Source of the DNA: Bacteroidales bacterium UBA1176
Lineage (GTDB): Bacteria > Bacteroidota > Bacteroidia > Bacteroidales > WCHB1-69
NCBI GenBank assembly: GCA_002311645.1
Contig: DBYW01000037.1
Location: 32,425-92,748 of the forward strand
Direction: 5' to 3'
Length of the DNA: 60,324 bases
The notes under the pieces were generated by a model. The model had not been told where the DNA came from. It worked only from the letters and a program-made list of their open reading frames with translations, and did no database searches. Of the stretch, positions 33,498-40,232 are shown piece by piece. Every line of letters begins with the position of its first letter. Position 1 is the stretch's first letter. The translations under genes and the position numbers were made by a program.

Positions 33498-33995
33498 ATG
33501 AGAAAATATATATTGCTGCTATTGTTATTTTTTACTATTTTGGTGCATTTACAAGCCCAAAGTATCAGTTACACCTACAAGCCTTTTTCCGCCGAAGGCT
33601 GTACGGTCAGTTACACCCCCGTATTCGTTGGGGATACCGCATACATAGTAGTCGGTGTGCAATCCGACAGATTGATGTTCAGCGACAATCCGACTATGAT
33701 GGTGCGATTCTTCAAAACCGACCAAATCTTACAGTTGAGCGGTAAGAAAATGGATGCGACCTCAAGTAGCGGAGCAGTTATGGTAGGCAACGTGTTCGTG
33801 CCTTACACAGAGGTTAAGGCAATGGCAATGTTTAGGGTTTCGGAACAAGAGATGGAATCTTTTAAATTGGGGGTTGAAAGAATCCGCCTATCCACTTTGC
33901 CGATAACACACGACCGAACATTCAACAACGACAAGATAGGGATGCCGCTGTATCAGAATTATCAATCAGAAAAAAAGAAAGCGAAAGATTTTTAA
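33498..33995 (+). CDS. Small exported protein of unknown function
   Basis: A 165-residue product with signal peptide MRKYILLLLLFFTILVHLQ ending AQ. The mature part is beta-rich (VSYTPVFVGDTAYIVVGVQS) with no motif I recognise, and the C-terminus is basic (SEKKKAKDF). It starts 26 bp after hsdR and ends 12 bp before the GIY-YIG gene, so it appears to be in the same transcript. It is the second exported protein in this operon. Confidence 0.7.
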   Translation: MRKYILLLLLFFTILVHLQAQSISYTYKPFSAEGCTVSYTPVFVGDTAYIVVGVQSDRLMFSDNPTMMVRFFKTDQILQLSGKKMDATSSSGAVMVGNVFVPYTEVKAMAMFRVSEQEMESFKLGVERIRLSTLPITHDRTFNNDKIGMPLYQNYQSEKKKAKDF

Positions 33996-34007
33996 ATTCA
34001 GCTTCCA

Positions 34008-34898
34008 ATGGCGAAGGGCTACATTTACAAGTACACGTTCCCTGACGGCAAAGTCTATATTGGTCAGACACGCCGTCCGCCAGAAGAACGCCACAGAGAG
34101 CATTTTGATGAGAAAATCGGCAAAATGAATCCGAAATTTTGGGAAGCATATCAAACGGTAGGGACACCAGAATTTGAGATTGTTGAAACCATTGAGTATG
34201 CCAGAGTTCAAGACTTGGTTTTACATTTGAACGATGCTGAAACTAATTACATTCAACAGTATAAGGCTGTAAATCCAAAGTACGGTTACAATGTTCGTGA
34301 GCGGGCTTATGTCGCTATTCCACGAGATAAAGTGCTTGAAGCAGAGTTTGAACGAAAGTGGAATGAAATAGCGGGGTGGTGGTATCCAATATACGAGAGT
34401 GTCACAGAAAAATGCTTGACCACTTTTGAACCTTTGGACGAAGAGGAATTGGAATTTTGTTACGGACTACTTTTGGAAGACAATTTATATGCAGATGGAT
34501 TAAAGGAATGTGGTTTTAATCCACACAACCTACGGAACAACACAGGTGAAAAAATGGTTTTTTACTTGGACGAAGCACTCAACTTTGCGGAAATTTATTT
34601 CAAAGACTTGATGTATGATTACATACACGGATACATTGAAGAGAACAAGGAACGAATATTGGCGGAAAACCTACCCGAAACCACAATAGTCAAGATTGAC
34701 AAGAATGGTAGAGTGGTCAAGGAATATGTTAGTCCGTCTGAAATAAGGGAAGAAATGGGATTGTCCCGCTTGGACAATATCTATAATGTCCTTGTAGGCA
34801 AACAGCGGACAGCCTATGGTTATATTTGGCGATACAAGAAAGACTTGGGGAAGAAAAGTACCATTGATGAGAACGGGCAAATGAGTCTCGACTTTTAG
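34008..34898 (+). CDS. GIY-YIG endonuclease with C-terminal NUMOD-like DNA-binding segment
   Basis: The 296-residue product opens with GYIYKYTFPDGKVYIGQTRR, an intact GIY-YIG nuclease core including the Arg and the later Glu/Asn region (NDAETNYIQQYKA). The middle is unrecognised. The C-terminus VKIDKNGRVVKEYVSPSEI, then a short helix-turn-helix and AYGYIWRYK, matches the NUMOD1/IENR pattern of homing endonucleases. It may therefore be a free-standing homing-type nuclease or another defence nuclease. It is the last gene of the long plus-strand operon, before a strong bidirectional terminator. Confidence 0.82.
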   Translation: MAKGYIYKYTFPDGKVYIGQTRRPPEERHREHFDEKIGKMNPKFWEAYQTVGTPEFEIVETIEYARVQDLVLHLNDAETNYIQQYKAVNPKYGYNVRERAYVAIPRDKVLEAEFERKWNEIAGWWYPIYESVTEKCLTTFEPLDEEELEFCYGLLLEDNLYADGLKECGFNPHNLRNNTGEKMVFYLDEALNFAEIYFKDLMYDYIHGYIEENKERILAENLPETTIVKIDKNGRVVKEYVSPSEIREEMGLSRLDNIYNVLVGKQRTAYGYIWRYKKDLGKKSTIDENGQMSLDF

Positions 34899-34932
34899 AC
34901 GGCATTTTATATATCTATTTCGGACTTAATAA

Positions 34933-34970
34933 AACCAGAAGCGGGAAATCAAATGTCCCCGCTTCTGGTT
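34933..34970. terminator. Bidirectional terminator between convergent genes
   Basis: AACCAGAAGCGGG (34933-34945) and CCCGCTTCTGGTT (34958-34970) form a perfect 13-bp stem between the end of the GIY-YIG gene and the end of the convergent gene at 34988-35509. Confidence 0.82.
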
Positions 34971-34987
34971 CTTGCTTGTTCAACAAG

Positions 34988-35509
34988 TTATTCAGCAATT
35001 CGTTTTATTCTATCTTGCGGTTTGGGTTTCAGCTCCACCGTCCCTTGCCGTGTTATCTCCATAACACCAGCTTCCGAAATGACCAATATTACTGGCAGAT
35101 TCTCTTTTGACATTATCTCGACCGCTACCGCAACCGTACCCGCTCTATCGCTGATTTCTCCCGTAAGACTGACACAAAGGCTTTTCTCATTCCAGACGGA
35201 TTTTCCGCTCTTATAATCACCACTAAAAAAATTTCCGATAGTGAAACTCACCTCGTCTGACAATCGCTGGGTCTTGAGAAAACGTGTGATGGTATTGTTC
35301 AACGATTCAATAGTCGTATTGCCCACGGGCAATGCGATGATAGCGGGTTCAATCTGTTCAGCAGATTGGAAATTTGCGCTTTCATACAGCGGTTCGGTTT
35401 GGGCGATGGCAATGTTCTCATTAACAACACTACTCACACGCAAGTGCTGGAGCTTGCTTTCGTTGAGGGCGACAAATTCGCCTACTTTTAAGATTTTCGC
35501 AGATTTCAT
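34988..35509 (-). CDS. Hypothetical protein in the element
   Basis: A 173-residue cytoplasmic protein without signal peptide or membrane segment. It begins MKSAKILKVGEFVALNESKL and is mixed alpha/beta; no family is recognised. It is transcribed from a divergent intergenic region (35510-35609) that contains three adjacent palindromes, so it or its neighbour at 35610 may be a regulator or regulated by one. It faces the hsd operon tail to tail. Confidence 0.65.
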   Translation of the reverse strand: MKSAKILKVGEFVALNESKLQHLRVSSVVNENIAIAQTEPLYESANFQSAEQIEPAIIALPVGNTTIESLNNTITRFLKTQRLSDEVSFTIGNFFSGDYKSGKSVWNEKSLCVSLTGEISDRAGTVAVAVEIMSKENLPVILVISEAGVMEITRQGTVELKPKPQDRIKRIAE

Positions 35510-35528
35510 ACGTATAAAAATATTTTTC

Positions 35529-35596
35529 CATTATAATGCAGATATATCTGATTTCCGCATAATGTATTTATATGGGTTATAAATACATTCGGAAAA
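35529..35596. promoter_or_regulatory. Three adjacent palindromes in a divergent promoter region
   Basis: CATTATAATG (35529-35538), CAGATATATCTG (35539-35550), and the inverted repeat AATGTATTTATA (35561-35572) with TATAAATACATT (35578-35589), whose outer arms TTTCCG and CGGAAA also pair. They fill most of the 100 bp between the divergent genes at 34988-35509 and 35610-36011, as expected of operators. Confidence 0.7.
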
Positions 35597-35609
35597 TATT
35601 GTAACATAT

Positions 35610-36011
35610 ATGAATGATTTTGATTTTGAAGAAGAAATGGAAATTGCCCGTGAGCGTGAGAACTTATTAAGCGACTCAATCAATAATTTCCTTGACAGCG
35701 TTTATTTCTCGACCGAAAGCATTCGCCACCAGACATTTTCACCCGTTAGCGGGCTGACATACGAAGAGATGCAAACGCTTGTAAGCGGAATTGACAACGA
35801 TTCTTTGCTATCGCTCAACCCATTTCTCGGCCATAGCGTAGCCTTGGCTGAAGTAGTGAACAAAGCCAAAGAACACGGCTGTGCAATTTCGGATGACTTA
35901 ATCAATAAGATTGAAAAAATGAACGAAGTCGAAGCCGTGGAGGTGGCATACAGAATCTATGCCTACACAGAAATGAAGCGTATTCTAACAGAACACCTTG
36001 ACCATATTTAA
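35610..36011 (+). CDS. Small acidic hypothetical protein
   Basis: A 133-residue, acidic, mostly helical protein (MNDFDFEEEMEIARERENLL at the start). It has no recognised domain, signal peptide or membrane segment. It is read away from the palindrome-rich region and converges, 19 bp apart, with the gene at 36031. Small acidic proteins in such elements can be antitoxins or anti-restriction factors, but nothing here proves that. Confidence 0.6.
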   Translation: MNDFDFEEEMEIARERENLLSDSINNFLDSVYFSTESIRHQTFSPVSGLTYEEMQTLVSGIDNDSLLSLNPFLGHSVALAEVVNKAKEHGCAISDDLINKIEKMNEVEAVEVAYRIYAYTEMKRILTEHLDHI

Positions 36012-36030
36012 TGGCCTGATTCTAAAAAGG

Positions 36031-36381
36031 TTATTCCTCAACCTTATACTCTTTGCGGAGGCGGTCGAAAATGTACAACCTACAAAATATCTCGACCGCC
36101 TCATTTTCTTTTAGATAATGAGCTTTTTCTTTCCAATCCCTATTGTTTTTCAGCGACAGAAGCTCATTGGCCAGCATTGTGCGTAGCCCCATAATTGATG
36201 CTAAAGTAGTAATACTCTTGAGATTAGCGAATTTTTCAAGTATTAGTTTGATGTCGTCACGGCTGAATTTGCCAATTGGTTCGGTCAGAAAAAGTTCCAA
36301 GTCGAAATTGTTGTAAAACTTTTCATAGTCAATCAGTTGCATATTCCTAATAATGTTCTTAAGGTATTTATCATAGAACAT
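36031..36381 (-). CDS. Small hypothetical protein
   Basis: A 116-residue helical protein (MFYDKYLKNIIRNMQLIDYE to FDRLRKEYKVEE) with no family recognised. A later ATG at 36342 is an alternative start. In its middle and C-terminal parts it loosely resembles the neighbour at 35610 in composition and in the ending (VEAVEVAYRIYAYTEMKRIL versus NEAVEIFCRLYIFDRLRK). This may mean the two convergent genes are distant relatives; the similarity is weak. Confidence 0.55.
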   Translation of the reverse strand: MFYDKYLKNIIRNMQLIDYEKFYNNFDLELFLTEPIGKFSRDDIKLILEKFANLKSITTLASIMGLRTMLANELLSLKNNRDWKEKAHYLKENEAVEIFCRLYIFDRLRKEYKVEE

Positions 36382-36426
36382 TTATGGGCTATGTATGCAA
36401 TGGTATTAGCTCGTGAATCGTCAGTG

Positions 36427-36969
36427 TCATACGAGCTGATAAAGACCATTCCTCAAACCATTTCTGATTTTATCTGCCGTCTGTACACTCATTAGATTTT
36501 CCACTTCCTCACCCTCTGTTTCAAGGTCTCCAATTTCTTCAACGGGCAATGTGCTTTTCAGTCGGCTGAATTCTTCTTCGCTTATCGGGTGATGGAATCG
36601 GTATGAGCCAATAGCATATAACAAGTAATGCTCATAAATGGTATAGGTTTCGTAATCGTATTCCCCGCAAAAAGCGTCCCATTCCCTATATGTGCGTTCA
36701 CGTTCTACCACGTGTAAGGCGGTCGGTTTTGCAAACAATAGGCATTCGTCCTTCTTGCCATAATACTCCTCTTTTTTCTCTTTGTACTTGTCGACCGTCC
36801 CATATTTGTCGCTATAGTATCTGTTGTGACGGAAATAATCACGCCACTCCCGTTCTTGGTCACGCATATTCTTTGCTCGCTTGTTGTAAGAGAACGCTGC
36901 CATTCCCAGCATTTCACTTGTCACCTCGCCTTTTGCAAGGTGCTTTTTGATTTCATTAGATTTTTTCAT
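36427..36969 (-). CDS. Hypothetical protein
   Basis: A 180-residue cytoplasmic protein. The ATG at 36969 (MKKSNEIKKHLAKGEVTSEM) is preferred; the upstream in-frame ATG at 37113 would add an AT-rich, hydrophobic, promoter-like stretch. It is very rich in charged and aromatic residues (RDQEREWRDYFRHNRYYSDK, ERERTYREWDAFCGEYDYE). No domain is recognised. It is transcribed divergently from the serine recombinase, with 275 bp between them. Confidence 0.6.
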   Translation of the reverse strand: MKKSNEIKKHLAKGEVTSEMLGMAAFSYNKRAKNMRDQEREWRDYFRHNRYYSDKYGTVDKYKEKKEEYYGKKDECLLFAKPTALHVVERERTYREWDAFCGEYDYETYTIYEHYLLYAIGSYRFHHPISEEEFSRLKSTLPVEEIGDLETEGEEVENLMSVQTADKIRNGLRNGLYQLV

Positions 36970-37216
36970 ATTGCAAGTTTTTTGATTAATAAATTTCTCT
37001 TTCAAAAACAATATAATAAAAAACAGAAAAAAGTGTGAAAAATAAATCCAGTTTTTCTCAATTTGATATTTTGTGCCGCTTTTTTGCAAAAAATGGTGCG
37101 ACCTGTATTCCAACTCACAGTGTATTCAGATAAATGTATTCAATCTCAATACACAACCCCTAAAATCGTATTTCAAAAAATGTTAGGCTTATTAGAATAC
37201 GTTTTGTATTTTTTTG

Positions 37217-37224
37217 TATATTTG
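37217..37224 (+). promoter_or_regulatory. -7 box of the serine recombinase gene
   Basis: TATATTTG at 37217-37224 fits TAnnTTTG, 20 bp before the ATG at 37245. Confidence 0.55.
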
Positions 37225-37244
37225 CAGCGTCAAAAATAAAGAAT

Positions 37245-37874
37245 ATGAATGCAGTCATTTATGCCCGTGTATCAAGCACAACCGACAGACAAAGCACCGA
37301 CCGTCAAGTTATAGATTTGACGGATTTCGCAGCCAAGAACAACTACGAGGTGGTGAAGGTATTTGAAGAGCATATCAGCGGTGCGAAGAAGAACGCAGAA
37401 CGCCCCGTTTTAATGGAGTGTCTTGATTATGCCGAGACAAATTCCATTGATGTGGTTCTATGTAGCGAACTATCACGACTGGGCAGAAATTGCGATGAGG
37501 TGCTTAAGAATGTTCTACATTGCAAAGACATTCACCTTAATCTGTTTTTTCAAAAGGAAAATCTAACGATTTTCAATGAGGACGGCAGCGAGAACCCCTA
37601 TGTCAATATTATGATTGCCGTTCTTGGTACAGCGGCGCAACTTGAAAGAGACAATATCAAATTCCGACTTAACAGCGGCAGGGCAAAGTACATAGCGGAA
37701 GGTGGCGTGTTGGGAAGACCAAAGGGGACAAAGAAGACCGCAGACCAGCTTAAAGAAGAATACCCCAATGTGGTCAAAGAATTGAAGCACGGGACGAGCG
37801 TGCGAAGAACAGCAAAACTATGTGACGTATCAAATTCAACCGTGCAGAGAGTCAAAAAAACACTTGGTATATGA
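37245..37874 (+). CDS. Serine recombinase (resolvase/invertase family)
   Basis: A 209-residue protein with catalytic Ser10 in YARVSSTTDRQS, ELSRLGRN near residue 72, an E-helix containing AAQLERDNIKFRLNSGRAKY, and a C-terminal helix-turn-helix (SVRRTAKLCDVSNSTVQRVK). This is the standard small resolvase/invertase layout; such enzymes invert or resolve DNA at paired sites. It is the last gene before the right end of the element. No obvious inversion-site pair was found around hsdS, so its target is open. Confidence 0.9.
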   Translation: MNAVIYARVSSTTDRQSTDRQVIDLTDFAAKNNYEVVKVFEEHISGAKKNAERPVLMECLDYAETNSIDVVLCSELSRLGRNCDEVLKNVLHCKDIHLNLFFQKENLTIFNEDGSENPYVNIMIAVLGTAAQLERDNIKFRLNSGRAKYIAEGGVLGRPKGTKKTADQLKEEYPNVVKELKHGTSVRRTAKLCDVSNSTVQRVKKTLGI

Positions 37875-37940
37875 TTGAAAATGTGTATTTTTGCAGGCGA
37901 AAAAACAACAGGAATCTAACTGGGCAAATTACTATAAAAA

Positions 37941-37994
37941 CCATTCAACCCACCATTCAAGAAGGAAAAATCGAAATTGTAAGGTGTTGATTAT
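37941..37994. repeat. Right-end arm-type repeats of the element
   Basis: CCATTCAA at 37941-37948 and 37953-37960 (pitch 12 bp, same orientation as at the left end) and GGTGTTGATTAT at 37983-37994, shared with 20646-20657. They lie just inside the attachment core at 38022. Confidence 0.72.
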
Positions 37995-38021
37995 CAAAAT
38001 GGAATACAAGGTGCGCAATTT

Positions 38022-38035
38022 TCGTTTTCCGCTCT
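38022..38035 (+). other. attR: copy of the tRNA-Gly tail
   Basis: TCGTTTTCCGCTCT is identical to 20383-20396 at the tRNA-Gly 3' end. With the arm repeats inside it, this marks the right end of the integrated element. Confidence 0.75.
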
Positions 38036-38039
38036 TCCT

Positions 38040-38076
38040 GTAGAGACGCGGCATGCCGCGTCTCTACTTTTTTTTT
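38040..38076 (+). repeat. Palindromic repeat (14-bp perfect arms) followed by T run
   Basis: GTAGAGACGCGGCA (38040-38053) is followed at once by its exact complement TGCCGCGTCTCTAC (38054-38067), then a run of T. It is the best copy of the dispersed family also found at 7928 and 52615, and here it could act as a terminator. Confidence 0.8.
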
Positions 38077-38126
38077 ATCGGCAAATCACAAACGCCTGTT
38101 GATGGATCTTGCGTTTGAACGGCCAT

Positions 38127-38134
38127 TATTTTTG
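38127..38134 (+). promoter_or_regulatory. -7 box of the FISUMP gene cluster
   Basis: TATTTTTG at 38127-38134, 20 bp before the start at 38155. Confidence 0.6.
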
Positions 38135-38154
38135 CAATTTAACAGATACGAAAA

Positions 38155-39432
38155 ATGAAAAGAAACCTACTGTTTTTCATATTCCTTCTGGGGACGGCGA
38201 CGGCGTGGTCGCAGAACGACTTTGCCCACGGCTTCAGTTTCGCCGGCGGCGAGACCGACGCGCCCGGCAACGGCAGCGTGAGCTACACCTTCGGGATGCC
38301 CTTCAGCAGCCAGACCTCCAACACGGACGGTTTCTCCCTGAGCGAAGGGGTAATGCACGCCCAACTCATCCGCCTGGATATGGTGCTGGAAGGCTGCCAG
38401 AACGACTCGCTCGCCGTGAGCCCGGCCCACGTGAAAGACACCTCCGGGTTCTTCCCCGGCTATGAGGGGACGGCAATGGCGTTTGACGGCAAGTCCATCA
38501 TCGTTTTCCCCGCCGGCACCTACGACTCCACCGGATCCGACGCCCACTACAGCCATAACAGCCAGTTCAACTACGACAGCCTCACCACCCTGCTGTTGAA
38601 GGTCTATCCCATTTACGAGCTTTTCGACACCCTGTATCTCGATTCCACCGAGATTGTGACCGACTACGCGAGCGACGAGCTTCACATCCCCGCCGGCCAA
38701 TGGCATCAACTGCACGGCGGGCCCAACGAGTACAGGCTGGCGACTGCAGGATCCGGTTGCGACAGCATCCGCCACTTCTTCGTGAACCTCTGCGGCGGTC
38801 TGGTGAAGGACCACGACGGGAACGAATACGCCTCCGTCTTTGTCGGCAACGCCCCCAAACGCTACTGCTGGACCAAGCAGAATCTGAAGACCACGACCTA
38901 CTCCTCGGGTGAAGATGCGCCCAATATGATCTATAATGCCGTTGGCCACTCCGACGAAACAGCCAACCTGGCCACATACGGCCGCCTCTACGACTGGTAT
39001 GCCGCTGTAAACCTGCCGTCAGGCAGCACTGACGAGCCGCCCGCCACCGCCAACGGAGGCTATGTGACGGGCATCTGCCCCCCAGGATGGCACGTCCCCG
39101 ATTCCAACAACATACTCAGTCTCACCGACATCGACGCTTTCGACCTGATGGCGGACATCCTCTGGTTAACCCCTGGCACCGACCCCGGAAGCGGGTTCTA
39201 CGCCCTGCCGGCCGGCTTCTACTCATACAACAACAACCGGTTCGAGAACATGTTGGGCGAGGCCTACTTCTGGAGCTGCGTGAAGCACAGCCATTCCGAA
39301 TACTGGGTGTGCACGCTGCAGACCGGCTGCAACAAAGTGTCCACTGACGATATCACCGCCGAAAGCGGCGTGAGCGTCCGCTGCGTAAAAAACCAGCGCT
39401 ACGACAATGACGGTAACGAATTAAATGATTGA
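38155..39432 (+). CDS. Exported FISUMP-domain protein
   Basis: A 425-residue product with signal peptide LLFFIFLLGTATAWSQ. Residues of about 20-210 are a beta-rich region of unknown type, starting with FAHGFSFAGGETDAPGNGSV. A single FISUMP domain spans about 216-418: KDHDGNEYASVFVG, CWTKQNLKTTTYSSG, YGRLYDWYAAV, GICPPGWHVPD and final SGVSVRCVKN. FISUMP (Fibrobacter succinogenes major paralogous) domains are secreted modules of unknown function, seen in several gut bacteria. It is first of three consecutive plus-strand genes with gaps of 23 and 42 bp, likely one operon. Confidence 0.88.
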   Translation: MKRNLLFFIFLLGTATAWSQNDFAHGFSFAGGETDAPGNGSVSYTFGMPFSSQTSNTDGFSLSEGVMHAQLIRLDMVLEGCQNDSLAVSPAHVKDTSGFFPGYEGTAMAFDGKSIIVFPAGTYDSTGSDAHYSHNSQFNYDSLTTLLLKVYPIYELFDTLYLDSTEIVTDYASDELHIPAGQWHQLHGGPNEYRLATAGSGCDSIRHFFVNLCGGLVKDHDGNEYASVFVGNAPKRYCWTKQNLKTTTYSSGEDAPNMIYNAVGHSDETANLATYGRLYDWYAAVNLPSGSTDEPPATANGGYVTGICPPGWHVPDSNNILSLTDIDAFDLMADILWLTPGTDPGSGFYALPAGFYSYNNNRFENMLGEAYFWSCVKHSHSEYWVCTLQTGCNKVSTDDITAESGVSVRCVKNQRYDNDGNELND

Positions 39433-39455
39433 TCCTTTAGAATAATATCCAAACA

Positions 39456-40190
39456 ATGAAGAAACTTATACTTATCGCCGCAATGGCAATGACATTCTTT
39501 GCGGTATCGGCTCAGACCCCGAAAATCAAATACCAGGCCGTCGTGCGCGACAACAACAACCGGCTGGTGACCAACACGGCGGTGATGGCGGATGTGACCG
39601 TCACTTACGGCTCCAACACCTACACTGAGACAGGATTGGCTGCCACCACCAATGCAAACGGCCTCCTGACGCTGGAAATCGGCAACGCCAGCGGCTTCGA
39701 AGCCATTGACTGGAGCAATGCCACCATCACCACGACGGTCTCCTTCGGTTCACAGACCATAGAGAATACCGCCACGGCTACTGCGGTCCCCTACGCCCTG
39801 AACGCCGGCATCGCATCCGACCTGGATCCGAACGGCACCGCACTGACGACGGTGTACAACAAGATCCAAAGCGACAGCACAGCCGTCCACGAGGCCCTCA
39901 AGGACACCGCCACCGCCCTGCGGAACGCCATTCCCGCCCCGCAGGTTAATGCCGACTGGGACGCCACCAGCGGCGCGGCACAGATCCTCAACAAGCCCTC
40001 CATCAACAACGGCGCGCTGACCATCACCCTGCCCGACGGCACCACGAAGGTCTTCACGGCAAACCAGGCGAGCAACACCGAGGTGACCATCCCGGCCTAT
40101 ACGGTGACACCGCAAGACATCCTCGACGCGGCGGGACAGATGACCCCCGACCAGAAAGCGGCCGTGCGCCAAGCACTGGGAGTTGAATAA
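39456..40190 (+). CDS. Exported protein, stand-alone copy of the N-terminal domain of the next gene
   Basis: A 244-residue product with signal peptide LILIAAMAMTFFAVSAQ. Its whole length parallels residues 1-247 of the protein at 40233: PKIKYQAVVRDNNNRLV versus PKMSYQAVLRDAGNRLV, then TVTYGSNTY, VPYALNAGIASDL and QMTPDQKAAVRQALGV. The YQAVVRD...TYGSNTYTETG module is frequent at the N-terminus of Bacteroidetes surface proteins and resembles phage-tail-like stalks. It lacks any FISUMP domain. It lies in an apparent operon between two FISUMP genes. Function unknown; a partner or stalk role is possible. Confidence 0.8.
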   Translation: MKKLILIAAMAMTFFAVSAQTPKIKYQAVVRDNNNRLVTNTAVMADVTVTYGSNTYTETGLAATTNANGLLTLEIGNASGFEAIDWSNATITTTVSFGSQTIENTATATAVPYALNAGIASDLDPNGTALTTVYNKIQSDSTAVHEALKDTATALRNAIPAPQVNADWDATSGAAQILNKPSINNGALTITLPDGTTKVFTANQASNTEVTIPAYTVTPQDILDAAGQMTPDQKAAVRQALGVE

Positions 40191-40232
40191 CACTGACAAT
40201 TATCTTTGCAAAATATAACAGACAGCGATATA

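Larger units (their letters stand above)
20383..38035. mobile_element. tRNA-Gly-integrated element of about 17.6 kb carrying defence genes
   Basis: The boundaries are set by a 14-bp direct repeat of the tRNA-Gly tail (20383-20396 and 38022-38035). Inside each end lie two direct copies of CCATTCAA with an identical 12-bp pitch (20508/20520 and 37941/37953), and GGTGTTGATTAT at 20646 and 37983. These are plausible arm-type integrase sites. Cargo: tyrosine integrase, adenine methyltransferase, a nine-gene operon around hsdM, hsdS and hsdR, a GIY-YIG nuclease, unknown genes and a serine recombinase. No relaxase, coupling protein or conjugation gene is recognisable, so it is not self-transmissible on this evidence. 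Confidence 0.82.

Noticed and set aside
20383..38035. Conjugative transposon
   Set aside because: No relaxase, VirD4-like coupling protein, tra genes or clear oriT were recognised, so only an integrative element is claimed.
38167..38949. 260-codon minus-strand frame opposite the FISUMP gene
   Set aside because: It mirrors a GC-biased coding region; the plus-strand product has a signal peptide and recognised domain, the minus one has neither.
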